A stretch of DNA of 64,000 nt from Strix aluco (GCF_031877795.1 NC_133933.1:68960003-69024002), one strand, 5' to 3'; counted from the first letter of the stretch, positions 12,901 to 26,612 are shown. Translations and numbers: made by a program. The notes: generated from the sequence alone by a model not told the origin.

Positions 12901-15900
12901 TGCCTGTTGAAAGCAGCAGCTGGAGCATCCCAGAGACAGCTACCTTCAGTCCCCAGCTGCCCCTCTGAGAGGCATGGGTTGAGGTTTCCCCACCCCAATT
13001 CCCCTCCAAAGGGTCAGTAAAGTGTCCTTCTTCACCAGCTGCTGGTCAGGAGGGGGTGAGAGAGCAAGGTGGGAGGGCAGACAGGGAAAGAAGGTGGGAA
13101 CACCAAGGTGTACCCTGACTTCCATACCCCCAAATCCATAGCCTGTATCCCTTCCTTTCTGCATGTTTTTCTGAGTTACTTGACCTTCTCATACAGGGCA
13201 GGGGGAGTCTGGGTACCTAAAGTAGGACTTTGAACCCTGCTAAAGACACAAGGCTTGTGACCCCAAAATCCTGTTGAGGACCTAGGCATCAGTTTGAGTG
13301 CATTTTCCTGCTAATGACAGCTATAAATGGACACCAGCACAAGGTGGCTACTCTACCTTGCTCTCCACTGGCAGAAGTATAAAGTGCAAAACTCATCATG
13401 GACAGTAAGACCTCCAAGTGCTTAAGTGTGTTTGGATACCTCCCTACCCCAGCAATAATTTCAGAACTTTCTTAAATTCTTATACCAATCAGAACTTCAA
13501 ACCATGATGGAAGTCTCACTGCTTTTTATTTCTTCCTGCTATGCAGTGCAGTCAGAAGCAGTGTTTGCCTACGATACTGTAGTGAAAACAACCTGGAAGT
13601 AGAGAAGCATGAAACTCAGCAGGAGAAATAAAGAGGAGAGAGAATTTGTTCCAGCCACAACTGAAACAGAGGCTTATTGGGTTTCCAAAGGATTCTGGCC
13701 TTCAGATCCCAAATAAATCTTTATTGCTGTATTATACAGCTGAAAGAAAAGAGACTGCTAGGTAATAATGGATAACTTGCAGACCTGTATGTACAACCTG
13801 AATTCTTCTTTTAAGAGACATTATTGAATGATCAAGGACTCTCTCTGTATACCAGCCATAAGTGCTATATCCCATTAAGTCCATTTTCAGCCTTACCTAC
13901 TTCTGGTTGGCTCCTTCAAGATGTTTAGCCTCCCCCTGGCAAAGCCCGCAGTGACACATTTTCCCCGACAACCCCTTTGCTGCGGAGACCTGGCCATACT
14001 GGGGCATGCACGGGGGCACAGACCCCATCAAGCACCTAAATGCACCCACCAGGCACAGCAGGTTCATAGGGCCAGGCCTCCGCAATGCGTTCCTCAGCAG
14101 CTTAACGAGGGAGGCAGTTAGGGAGTCACAGCTTATTCACAGATGGACTGGGGAGAATGAGGAAGGAGAGATGGTGCAGTCCTCTCCCACCTCATGGGCT
14201 GCTCAGTTTCCCATAATGTACACACTGCAACCTTGCGTATATACAAACCAGTAATGTACACTGTAGAGTAGGGCTTTGGTACATAGCTAATTACTTAGGG
14301 ATGCAGTGAGACCATTTAAGTCAGATTCTTGCCAAAACCAGCACTTTTACCTCACCAGATCTTAACAAGGACTCACAGCCACTAAATGCCATCCAACTCC
14401 TACTATGCCTGAAGTCAGTTAATGCCTTATAGGCTCCCAAGCTGGGTGTCATGGCCTGCATTGCTGCTGGTTGTTAAACTGGTTGATTGAAATGGAAGTC
14501 TGCTGTGCCTCAGTGATCAGCAATCAAAATAGTGTGTAAACCTCCCCTCCAAAAAAGCACTTAGAAAAATATTTTTTGTAGTGATAGTCTTTAATGGAGA
14601 TTAAGGACTGAGCTTAAGCTGTCTGACACTAGACTGGATTCAAGAATGTAGCATAAAACAGAACTGAGTTTGTTATGTTACGCCATTTCAGCTTTTGATG
14701 TAAAACAAATGGATCATGTCTAGCTTTAGAGCAGTTCTTGAAAGTCTTATATGGCTCTTTTTCACGCACTGCTCCTATCAGCTTCCATGAGCTTTAGATT
14801 TTGGCTTTCTCTTGTCTATTGTGTGTTCCCAGATGATACACAGGTTTCTAGACAGTCATGTTTAATATCCTATTTGATGAGGAGGAGATTATTTTATTTT
14901 TGTAAGAGTAAGAAACAGAAGGAAAGGTGGAAGGGAGAACAACACGTTAATCTAGGATTTACTGTCACAACAACTAAGCAGTGTTATTTTAGGAAGCTGT
15001 TCAGACACAGGATTCCCTTAGTCTGTTAATTCATTGGAAATAAATCATTAGCTAACCCCTCTCTTGGTGTGGCAGTCACACTGGGCAATCCTCTTCTCCT
15101 CTGCACACACATGGGAGCAGTGACCCTGAACAATGAAAGCCACCCCAATGTTTGGAGGTATAACTGGGTATAAATGATTCACTAATCCTTTAATACTTCC
15201 GTTCACAATGAGGACCAAGTCTAAATGACAATGACATGATCCTTTTTCGAAATGAAAGGGATGAGTCCATCTTGTCTTCTCCCCACCACCTTTGTTGCTG
15301 TTCTTATATTCTGAATAAGGTGGTGTCTGTGGAGAAGTAAAGTAAGGAATAGAAAGTCTTTAATTTGTTCCAGACATGTCTGATGAGACTCTACCTCTCA
15401 CCACATGATCTTGCATCTGTAATAACTAGTGTCAGTGTATAGATCAGCTAAAGCAGCTGCAGTAAAGTCAGGCTTCTATCACACATGGAAAATCTGACAA
15501 TGAAGTTTGTAGAGGAGCTGGGCTGGGCTCTGTGGGCATAGTCAGAGCCAAGTTATGCCCTGTGGAAATGCAGCATTGTTCCCCCATGGCATGCAGGGGG
15601 TGTGTGGCTAACATCCACTCACTGCGGGAGAGGGAGAATGGGAACATGCTCTGGGACTTGTTAGTTTGGGTGTGTTGCTGAGGAAAATAAAACAGACGAA
15701 GTAATGGCATAGCTCCTGTGAATGATGATGCTGAAAGAGTCCTGATTTGCCTGAGTTGCCTGACCATGGTCCCACATAAACAGCAGAATGAGCATGCTGG
15801 GAAAAGCAATCCTGGTCATCTAATACAGACAACCACACAGATGAAGTCAAACAGACCCAGGCTGGGATTTAACCATGTTACCAAAGCAACCTGCAGCCTG

Positions 15901-18900
15901 TAAACATCTGAAAACAAATTTACATGGGTTTCATGCTGACTTCTGCTCATGTGTGTCGGCAGGAAACGTCTGGGGAGGCGCCTGTCTAGAGGAGCCCAAC
16001 AGGGTTGCAGGCACCATCTTCCCCAGCAGCACTCCGCAGGGGAGGGGTCCTCTGGGACTGCTGATTCAGGGTCACCCCTCAGCCCCTTCCTGCCCATTGG
16101 TGGGGCTGCCACAGGGCAGAAATCTCAACAAAGACCTAAGAGCACCATGGTACTACTTCTGTGAACAGTGACTATGCCTTGGGTACATGAAGGTGGGATT
16201 AACTTCATCTCTCTACCCTGCTATTAGTGCATGTGACAGCAGACCTGTATCATACTATACCAATGTGTTAAGACTCCATAAGTACTGCACTGAGTGACTC
16301 AAACATAGCTCATGTATATTCAGTGCGTCTCAGAAGAGAGGGTCATTCCTTTGGAGGTTCCTCTGTTGCCATTTTTAGTTTATGATGTAAGAATTCAAGG
16401 ACAGCCTGTCATCAGATCATGAAAACAATCTCCTTATGCTTTATAGGTAGAGAGGCTGAGGTTTTTCTTTTTAAATATAATTATTTTTATTACTGTAAGA
16501 TTAGCATGTTCCTGTTCGTCAGACTTTTGATTGGAGTTCTAGGGTATGTTTATAAAAAGTCACACTACCACCACTAATATGACATTACCTTGATGAATGC
16601 TATTACTTGGCCAGGTCAATATGACTTTATAGTGCTTGCAGTTCAGAGGTTCTTCAGAAACTCTATCCACTAGTCATGTCAACCCTGCTTGAAAGATCTA
16701 AAATACTTAGATTTAGATCAAAGCTCATATGCCAGCTCAGATCCTATCACAGAGTTTAGTTCATGTTCTTAAAAAAGCAGAATTAGAAATATTTGACATT
16801 ACAAAATATTTCAAAGAATTCATTCCCAATAGGAGTAAAGAAACATAGAATAATGAAGGTGATAAAGACTAATATATTTCCTTTGAAATCTATATTTATA
16901 CAGCACCTTTTTTGTAAAGACTAAGCCAAGACTGCAGAATGCTATGATTTAACAAGTGAGAATTGCTCTTCCCACAACCTTGGCATAGTCACCTGTGCAG
17001 TGGAAGGAGTCAGACCTTTAACAGCACGTCAGATATTGTGAGTTTGAATTTAAACTACAGTGTCTCTGAAAATGTGGGGGAATATAGACAAAAGAAAACT
17101 AATAACCCTAAATAGAATTTGGCCAGGAAATGAGGCTGACTCACTCTCCCACAAATTATATTGTCTTCTTCTAACTTTTCCTACAAAAGATTAAAATCTA
17201 GTGGCTTACAAGGCATTGCCTGGTTTTAATCGTCATGATATGCCCTTATTGAGCAGGGAAGTTGGCATTTGAGAGGACTGTCCAACACAGGGCAAAATAA
17301 AATGCAAAAAAATTTCCCTGAAGCATCTGTCTCTGTTGTGCCTGTGCATACTGTCTCAAGATCAGTCCTATTCCCACCTGATGCAATGGCAAAACCAACT
17401 CTGATGACATCATTGTGACATTGTACCCTGAGGTTCCTCTTCCCCTATCATTCTGCTGTTGGGAGAAGTGTCTGCCTGAATGCTTCTGCATAGGGATATG
17501 CACAAACTACAGATGACAATGGCAAACACCAAGGTGATTGTGTCACAAATCTTCTTTCAAAAACTGTGAATGGCCTGGAGATGTATCTTACATAATCTTC
17601 AAAGCTGTTTCTGATACAGCACTCTATATGCCTATGCACATTGGCTGAAATCTTCCAAGCACTGTCATTGCAAGGTGATCTTTATGAACATTAATTCAGT
17701 AGCTGGATGGCTAATATGACATTTTGGTCTCTGATAGAGTCCACGTCAATGCTGAAAATAGCAACCTGAAAATACATTATCTTGGTGCCTGTATCTGAAT
17801 CAATGAAGTGATCCAATTCATTTGTTTGGAGCAGCTTGGTCACTGAGCTGTGAAGCTCTGGCTGCAGCTTCTGATGCATTTCAGATGTTTTAACTGGAAA
17901 TTCTTTTAATGTGCAATTAAATTCACCTTGTAATATATTCACCTTTAAATTAAAACAATTGTGTATAACTAGAAGGAATTGCTGTATCTTTGTGTTGGAT
18001 AACAGAAATCATAACAGTTTATACAGTGTTTTCATTAAGATGATTAACGGAATAATTTAAACTCAATCATTTGGATGTGTATTCTCAAAAGTGATACAGT
18101 TGCTAGATTGTTCTTTTAACATAGAAGACTTTGTAGACAGAGACATTAAAACCATTTAAGGCAGAAAGACTGTTAATCTTAAATTTAGTAGCCCAGTTAG
18201 ATTACCAGAGAGGAAATCGCTCATCTTTGCTTGTGAGGCTCTAGAAATAGCCCAGACCTGATGTAACTAGTGCTTAAAAATAAAGCCATTTGCATTGATA
18301 GCAGACAATTATGTTATCACTAGGAAGGGGAGAACCCTTCTGAGGTATTCCCCCACAGTCTGTACCTGGCATGACAGAGGTGTTCCCTACGCCCAGAGTG
18401 AAAAGGAGACTCTATGTGGTCCAGTTTGGCTACTGAGAAACAAGCAACATAAGAATAAGAACTGAATAAAAATTGCATCAGTGATAGAAGACTATTTCTG
18501 TACAGCATTTTGGGAGGGAATTGTACTGAAATAGATCAGTGCCTTGCAGCAGAGAGGTTGTTTGCTATCATGCAGCTCTCTCCCAAGGCATCTTCCCCAT
18601 TATCAGGAAAGGCCTGTCATGTCCTTTCATGTCATTTTTAATGTATTATTTAGTTAAGCCAAATATTTAATTAGAGATTTCGATATAAAAGCAATTATCA
18701 AACTTCCTATGTATAAGCAATAATTATGAAGCAGCTTAGTAATAGAAGAATGACTAATGAACACTTTGTTGAAATTCTGTTTAAAGAATTTTGTGATATG
18801 TTTTAAACTGTTAATATAATTTTGACTCACCAGTCCTGGTTCAACACAAACAAAATCCTCCCAAATCTCTTATTTTGGGTTGTAATTCTTTTTGCTTTGC

Positions 18901-21301
18901 AAATGCCAGTGTGTCATCTTGCAACACAGTGACATCACAACAAAAGAGCATGTGGCAATGGCATCGCATGCCTATATGATAACATTGCAAAATAAAGTTT
19001 TTGTGAGCAAGAAAATAGTTTCCAGGGTATTAAAGTGCAATTGCAGGTTCCAGGATGTGGACTTGCCTTGGTAAAATCAGGCTGATCCTATGAAAGCTGA
19101 GGCTTCAGCCAAAGCACTTATTTGTAGCAGGATGCTTCGTAAGAACAGAACCAGATAAACAGGAAACACTCTCTCTGTCATCTAAATAATAAGCATCCTC
19201 ACCAGACTTCTATTCGTGTAGAAGAGGTCTTGTAATTAATGATTTATGATTATGGGGTTCAGGTGAGAGGTAAGAACCACTTTGTCTGACGACTGAAAGG
19301 TAAGAGTTTGTGGAGTAAAATGAGGAAGGAGGGATGGAGCTGCTGGAGGATGGGGCAAAGGAAGGAGAGAGAAGCGGGTGAGTACCAAGGGAGTGGCAGC
19401 TGGGGTGCAGGACCTGTGAGCTGTGCATGCCTGTGGCTTCTTGTGTCACTGGAATGGTGCAGCAAAGCAGCAAGGTAAGGAATTCAGCTCTGCGTCATTT
19501 ACTTTATATCTGTTAGCATCTCAGAAAACTCTTCCCTTGGAAGCAATTTCAAAAAACACTTAGAGCACTTGAACACAATATCTTAAAGCAATTACAAATG
19601 CCAATTTATAAAGGGCACTCAAAAATCTTTCAAAAATCAGACATAAGGAAATGCTGGCTATCTTAATTTCATTTCTTCCTCCAGAAATCAGCTTCTCCAA
19701 CTACTACACATCTGTCCAGTCTGCCAACTGTCCTACCCTCATTTTCATGTTCATTTTAGCCAAGGGATAGGAGAGAGATGGAGCAGCCATTTTGTTCCCT
19801 TCATATCTAAAGTAGGAAAATCTTACTCAAGTCAAAATTATTCAAAGGCATCCATGCGATCAGCAAGACTGGAGATAGACAGAGGCTGGATGCTGTGCTC
19901 CAAGCCTCCCCTATGCTGCTGTCCCTCCACCCCTGCCTCCCTCTCTCCCACTCTCAAAACTCAGGCACCCCCAGCAACGTGTGAGAAAAGTTCTCCAACA
20001 AGGTGGTGAAATACATCACTCTGCCTTTATGTTCATAGACTTCACCACCCATGGATATGTAGCCTGGTTAGGGTAGACCAAGGTCATCTTTACTTATATA
20101 CTACCCAGTTTTCCCACAAGTAATATCTAGTCTCCCAGCTGCCATTATAAAGTGGATTTCTAGAGAAGCTATAGACAAAGTCTGTCCCTCTGGGCTGATA
20201 CGCTCGATGCTATGATATAAGAAACTACCAGTTTCTTCCATTCTCAGATGCTCTTCCATTATCACCTTCATAGAAGGGAGCTCATCAAAACCGAATGTAG
20301 GTAAAATTAAGCAGGTGCAGGCAGAAGAGGGATTCATTTGTGTGCCAAATGCTCATGTATATAAGGCTTCCTGCATTTGCATGGTGTTCTTGGATGGAGT
20401 CTTTGCCTGCTACAGCAGAAAACAGCCATTTTTTGTGGCTTTGGGAAAGGTATGCTTGAACAGAATAGTGTGTCACTTTATTGCCATAACTATTTTCACT
20501 TCAGTGCTTTAAATGATCTGCAAGTCTGCTAGGAAGAAAAAATAGATACTGAAAATTGTAGCTTATTTTATCCTGCACAAAACTGGTTAAGGTATGTGTC
20601 CATTCCTGGGTAGTAGGCTCTTAAGTAAGCTTCATTTTGTTTAGAAGCAAGAAAAGGCAGCAGGTATTTGCTTTGTGGAACACGGCTCCTTTTACAGTTT
20701 GAGCCAAATCTCACTGAAACCCCAGGAACCTTCACATTCGGTTTAATTGGACTCTGTGTCAGGGCAAATTAATAAAAGACCTAACTCAGAAATCCCTTCT
20801 AAGTTTACTGGGGAGAGGATATGTCATAGAGTCTGGATGTGTCCTATAGAACAAATCAGCCTTTCCTTCAGAGCTAAATGCAAAGCTAATCTCTCTGATT
20901 TGTTCTTCCATAAAGAGCTGTAGAAATATAAACTAGAAACAAAGCCTCCTAAGGAGAAAAAAGGATTTGTTTTTGAAGACTTAATTCACAGGGAAGATAA
21001 ATGAACTAGTGTATTAAGCAGTGGCTGGCTGGTAGGTAGGCAGATAATCTGACAGGAAACATTTGCAGTTCAAATCTGTGTATCCAAATTCCAGTGAAAA
21101 GGACAGTACAAGCCTGGGGACTGTGACAGACTGAGTACTGTCAACAGAGAGAGCACGCTCAGTGTGACTGAGAACAGCGAGAACAACAGACTAGGAAAAG
21201 CTGCACGCCTTAATGTTGTCTTTAATGGAGAGCAACTTGCTGTCTAACCACTAATTTTGGGAAAGCCTACAACTTCTTCAGGAAAAGAGGAGTACTGATG
21301 T
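10000..21301. other. Non-coding unique sequence, no gene seen
   Basis: Unique sequence of varying composition. It includes an A-rich patch at about 11,877-11,961 and moderately GC-rich stretches around 12.9-13.1 kb and 13.9-14.1 kb. AT-rich sequence with many TAAT-type words lies near 18.6-18.8 kb. The open frames (for example 126 codons at 12,449-12,829 plus) have no recognisable family features. I see no splice-bounded exon that I can assign to a known protein. Confidence 0.55.
11877..11961. repeat. A-rich low-complexity tract
   Basis: About 85 bases dominated by A with scattered T and few G or C, including repeated AATAA and AAAATAA words. It is low-complexity sequence. It could be a degraded retroposon tail, but no adjacent element is recognisable. 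Confidence 0.6.
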
Positions 21302-21375
21302 AGGGCCAGACACTGCTTCCACTGATATTAATGGCAAGACATTTAATTATTTCAGTGGGGAAAGGATCAGGCCCT
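21302..21375. repeat. Imperfect palindrome (foldback repeat)
   Basis: Two 29-base arms, 21,302-21,330 and 21,347-21,375, are reverse complements at 20 of 29 positions, with a 16-base spacer. The outer ends match perfectly (AGGGCC against GGCCCT), and an inner block CCACTGA pairs with TCAGTGG. The wording at the ends, GGGCCAGA and GATCAGGCCC, resembles palindromic repeats that I recall from turtle and crocodile genomes, but I cannot name a family. It may be an old foldback transposon remnant or a conserved hairpin. Confidence 0.55.
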
Positions 21376-23789
21376 TAGGTGAAAGCATGAAAATGTATCT
21401 ACATATTAATGAACCAGCATCAGCAGGAGAGAAAACCTGTTGTGTGAAAACAGCTAATTGCAAATGCAAGTCCAAAAGAGATTCTGCATTTATGTTTGCA
21501 AAAAGAGAGGCAAGACATGAAAAACAAGCCTTTTAGCCAAGGAAAATGGATATTAATTCAGTTCCCCAGCTAGGGCACCTGTGCAAACAATACCATCCCC
21601 AGGTGGTTAAAACAGAGAACTCCACAGATAATAGGGTAATGTTGATTAACACCTGACCACTTCACAGGGAGAGAAGAATAGATTTGGCAGATTTGCAAAA
21701 TGAAAGGATGTCACCTAAAAAGCCATTTCACACTCAATGCTTCTACAAGAACATTCTAGATATGAATAGATTTCCTCAGACAAAAGTGGAACATGTGACT
21801 ATTTTTGTGAGGTTAGAGAAAAAGTTTTGATTGGTAAAGCTAAATATTGCATAAATGTAATTTTTAAACACACTTTGCTTCTAACCATTTAGAAAGAACA
21901 AGCATTTTGGCTGTAAACCAAGTTAATTTTTTAACTAGAAAAATATTTTGACAAAAGTGGGTATTTCAGTAGTTTAAAAACATTCACCTAATGTTTTTCT
22001 GAAGTAGAAATTTAATTATATCAACTGATGGTAATGAGTAACTTCAATATCAACATTTTTTTAATGTTCAGTAAAAGATCTCTCATCAGATCAACTCTGC
22101 TCCAGAAAATTCTATGACAAGAGGTTTTGACAAAGTTCTGAAAAATCAGTTACAGTGCCTGGAGACCTCAGTACAGCAGATCACATCACACCAAGATCTT
22201 GCAGGTGCTATTTGTCTCTTCTTTGGAAGACTATATCTGGAAGTGATCCTTATAAACATGTAGGAAAGGGAGACAATCTCCTTTTTTCCCCTCTCTCTCT
22301 TTCTTTTTCCTTTTTTTCTTTTTTTAAGGGCTGTAAGTTTGCCTGCCCAGGAGCCTCTAGTCTACAGAAAACATGCTTCATTTGTATTTGCATTTAGCTT
22401 TGGTGGTTCTACTTTGGGGGGGAAATGAACACCATGTGTTGATCACTGCTATTAAAAAAAAAAAATCCAGGATCTAAAAAAATAGCCAAGAGGCCTATTC
22501 TTATCCTATTGCTAGGAAGACTAGAGATTTGTGGGACCAGAATAGTTTCTCTTATATTAAGGTCTGTACCTAGATTGACAGGAGGTAATCGGAATCCTTT
22601 AGATGTTCTTAGTATCAGGCATATATATCACCTACCTAGCCTCAGACTGACCCCAGTTTAAGGTTAACTTGAAGTTTATTACAAGTTAATTTAAAAGAAA
22701 AAGAAAACCAAACCCCAAACTATGAGGTAACTGTCAACAGCTGAGCAGGGCGGCAGCCTGTCATGCAGACTGGGGCTTTTCTGAGCCTCTGACAGCCAGC
22801 TCAAGCCATTCCTTGGCTGCTCAAAGCAGCCTATTCACAGTCCAGCAAAACACAGACGGTTTTTATTTACAGCTTACCAGTATCATCCAGACCAGAAGCT
22901 AATTGAGACTGTACTATTTTCATACTTGATCTTTGCTGAGCTATAAATGATGAGCCCCAAAAAACTATTTTCCCTCATACAGTTTTACAGTGCGACTTTA
23001 CTTGCACTCCTCAAATTTCCAAGCAGTCACCGAACAGTGCCAAAAGCTCATTAAAGATTATGGAGCACTGAATCATCATGAAATGATTTTTGAGTGACCT
23101 AGGAAAGCATTTTATATAAGAGACTTTGTGGGTTGAGGGGGAAGAATGTAAACAAGCCCTTTAGCGCAGGTTTGGAACTAGGTGTAGGACATTAGGATTA
23201 AAGCTTGGAAACTGTTTGTTTCGATTTGTTCCAATACCAGCTTTGCTGGGTGAGTCAGAGTAGCGCTGGCAAGCAGCTGTGTGAGAGACTACCCTCACAG
23301 GAGATAAGAAAACGCTGTAGGATACACTGAATACCCCTATCAACTTGGTTTCATCATTGCTTAAAAAGAAATTGAAGTGCAGGAGCTTACCCCAGCTTTT
23401 ACATGTTCTGACTTCTTGCAGGACTCTGCTCTTAATTAAGTTTGCAGAGTAGGATAGAAGAGAGAATTTATATAAGGCTGTGGATATGGAGAATGAGAAA
23501 TTTGAATTTGGTCTGCAGGAGAAAGGAAAGAAAAATAGGAGTGAGAAATTATCATGCTAGAAAGATTGTTATGTAGAGCCACATAAGGCTGCCAGTGGAA
23601 GATAAAAATACAAAACACACTTAAAGTAAAGCATGGAAAGATTCCACTGTAGGAGGACAGAATTATTTTGCTTCATATAGTGAGAGTTTTTGGGGAAAGA
23701 ATCATGCTTCTTTACCATTTCCTATCTAAATAAGTACATAAAACTGTGTTGTCCATCCTATTTACATACTTATTATTTGTGTTGTTAAG
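21376..23789. other. Non-coding sequence, no gene seen
   Basis: AT-rich unique sequence. The only marked structure is the pyrimidine tract at 22,277-22,325 and a short A run near 22,454. No coding signal is recognised. Confidence 0.55.
22277..22325. repeat. 49-base uninterrupted polypyrimidine tract
   Basis: A run of C and T only, with CT repeats and T runs. It lacks the mirror symmetry needed for a strong triplex call. As a splicing-type polypyrimidine tract it is followed within a few bases by TAAGG, not by a clean AG acceptor with a recognisable exon. Confidence 0.75.
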
Positions 23790-23930
23790 GTTCAAACTGG
23801 AATGGAGATCTACTGTTCTAGACACTGTGTGGGTGAAGAGAAAGAGATAGTCCCTGAATTGCTTACAGTCAAAACAGACAAGACAGCCAAAAACTAGGGA
23901 AAGGAGATAAAACACGGAAAACTATGGCAG
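23790..23930. repeat. Ancient L3/MIR-type retroposon fossil
   Basis: The order GTTCTAGACACTGTG, GATAGTCCCTG, TTGCTTACAGTC and AAACAGACAAGACAG follows the recalled consensus of an old retroposon 3' region found in reptiles, birds and mammals. That consensus reads roughly 'tgctaggcactgt', 'agacagtccctg', 'agcttacaatct', then a run of acaga words. The copy is diverged and its ends are unclear. Whether it belongs to an L3/CR1-type LINE or a MIR-related SINE cannot be decided by eye. Confidence 0.5.
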
Positions 23931-25264
23931 CAAACACTATGGTACTTTCACAGCCCTGGTTTCACTGGAGACAGGGACAGGATAAGCCGAATGGAAAGAC
24001 AAAGCAGAGGGAGAGAGAGAAGAAGGTCAGGGAGGAAGGAGAAGAGTGGAATCATCAGGGGCACATCCAGGAGGGACCAGCAATGAAGAGATTGGAAGAG
24101 GTCGGCATCAAAGCAAACAGCCGCTTGGCACCAGCTAGTCAAAACTGTTGCAAAATATTATCAGTGTCCGTGAAGATCTTATGCTTTCTGTGGCTGTTGG
24201 CACAAATGCCCAGTTATGCCCCCGAAAGCCACACATTTGGAAAGACAAGAGGTCCCAGACCTACAGACAGATATGATTATTTTCTTACACTGTTTCTAAG
24301 TATGGAAAGAATTCGAAACATTTTTGTCTGTGTATCTTATTCTCCAAAAAAAAAGGAGGTTGGATCTGGTAGAATTGCATGGAAATCCCTAGCAAATTCA
24401 CATAATTGTTTCAGCTAGGGAAAAAAATAAAGGAATGTGTTTATTTAAGTTCAAATGTTTTACTTTGACATTTTCAAACAAAAAATTACCTGGATTTATT
24501 TTTTAAATTAATTAGATTAAACTATATTTTCATTTCATCGGACCTCAAATGGATTTTTTAAAAACTGACCAAGCCAGAAAAGTCAGTATATAGTGTCCTT
24601 GATGCAATGTAGGCCTAATGCTATTTGCCAGCAAATGGAGGAATGCATGAAAAGTTTGTGGTTGTGCTAAGCACAGCAGTCAGAATTTGTCTTTAGTGCT
24701 AACTTTTAACATGTATTTTACATAATACATTGCTCTTCTGTTTCTTTAAGGTCATCTAGACAAATGTACACCTGATAGTTGATCCAGAAAATTCTCCTTG
24801 TTCATCACCAGCTATGCTTACTTATGCTGCCCTCAGAACACACACACTTAACTTACTTTCAGCTCTTCAGACACTGGACCTTTTCTCTCAAACACTAGAG
24901 GAAACAGAACTGGCTACATGTTATTCTGCAGGTTGGCTGGTTCAAGGTGAGAGGAAAGGGAGCTCTGGAATTGAGCTCTTTCTGTGGAAATTATGTTTCC
25001 GGAAACATTTTTGCATAGAAAATGAGGGGTTCCTATGAAACATCTGCACAGTCCTCTATTTCCATGGTCTGAAGCAAGTAAAGGGGCAGCCTTTGAGGAA
25101 CCATTTCCAGATTTGGTTTAACAGTCAAAGACAATACACTAATTTGCACCCAGGAATTAAATCGAAACAGAGCATAGCACAGACCACATCCTTCAATAAA
25201 GCCTGGTCAGCAAGCCAGCAACAGCATGCCACCCCAGCTGTAAGTAATACTAACCCGTAGCCAA

Positions 25265-25352
25265 ATTATGCAGGGCCTAAACTGTGCTCTGCACTTGGCA
25301 CAGCAAATAGGCAATCTAACGGGCAAAGAATTTACAACCTAAATTTAGATGT
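25265..25352. repeat. Possible second L3/MIR-type fossil (weak)
   Basis: GCAGGGCCTAA, GTGCTCTGCACTTGGCAC and GAATTTACAACCTAAATT loosely follow the same consensus order as the fossil at 23.8 kb. The match is too degraded to be sure, and chance is a serious alternative. Confidence 0.25.
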
Positions 25353-26612
25353 GCTGCTACAATGAGAACAACCAACATGGTTATTATGGACTAAGGCAGT
25401 ATGAGAACCACAGCCTTCACCTCAAAAGGTAACTGCTTGGGTCTGGCAGGAGTAATGTTTTGTTGATGCTTCTATTCATTTTAAAGATATTATTGAATAA
25501 ACTTGGGCCTCATCACAATAGAAACAAGCTTTACTGGGTGGTGAAAAGAGAGGGGGACAATACCTCTGTGAGTAAGACTTCAAGAGCCTTTCCACTATGA
25601 ACAGGTTAGGGACAGGAAGAAGAGGTCACCCACAGTCAGATCAAGGATGATTGTGACATTGTGACATGACTGTGAACAAGCACAAGAAGCACTTAAAGTT
25701 GCAGACTGGAGAGCTATAGAAAGTCTTTCAAGCCCATACAAGGAGTCTGAATGTGAGGTGTAGGTCATTAGGAAGCCAATGAAAGATTTAAAGAGAAGAG
25801 AGGCTTGGATGAAAAACACCCTTTTTTTGTTTTTTTTTTTTTTTGGCAAACCAAGAGGGAACAATGAAGAAGACCACAGAGGAAACCACTGCAGTAATCA
25901 TCCAACCAGTGGTGCATTCCTGCACCATATGCAGCGTGAGTTCCTTGCACAGTCTAATCAGGGAGGCTCCATGGCAAACATCCCTTTCCAAACATGGACC
26001 TGGGGCAGGAACTTGGCTCTTGCTGTGCTTGTCACACAGAGACAGCAAACAGAACCAAAAAAACCCATTTTGCCTTGCTGCGAGAATTTTAACAGATTTT
26101 GCCTATATTCTCTGCATGAGAGGAGTCCAATAAAGTGACAAAAAGAGAATATCTGATGCTACACAAGCTCCAAACACACTTCTATCATGACTTTTCATAG
26201 TTGCTGCTTGAGCAACTATACATAAGTCTCTTGCTTATCAGATGTATGCACACACTTCTGCCCACCCACTTTCAAAATACAGAAGTATTTAGATCAGTGT
26301 AAAGATGCAGGTAGAGGTGAAAAATCATTGGAGAAAAAGAACAAATTATGTACAGATTCATTCATTATGATTCTGTTCACGTTTTGCAGCTTCAGAAGCT
26401 CAACTTACATAAAAATGTCAGTTTAGCTACTTCACAGAAGGTTAATGTTCAAAATGGCAGCTGAGAATGAAGTAAATTATTAAAATTATGGGAAACAGAA
26501 GTCCAACATACAAACCAAATACATACTGTCAAATACATACTACCCACTGGCAGAAACAATTTTTTTTAAGATAGGTCTTCTATCATATAACATGCAGTGT
26601 TCCATGAAAATG

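Noticed and set aside
23924..24418. Longest plus-strand frame, 164 codons
   Set aside because: It runs through a purine-rich low-complexity tract (many K/E/R codons), has no domain or family resemblance and overlaps an opposite-strand frame. Its length is plausible by chance in 64 kb.
25730..25910. Possible ancient repeat (GGAAGCCAATGAAAG followed later by CACTGCAGTAATCATCC)
   Set aside because: The wording recalls an old interspersed repeat, but the two parts are separated by a T-run insertion and I cannot tie them to a named family with confidence.
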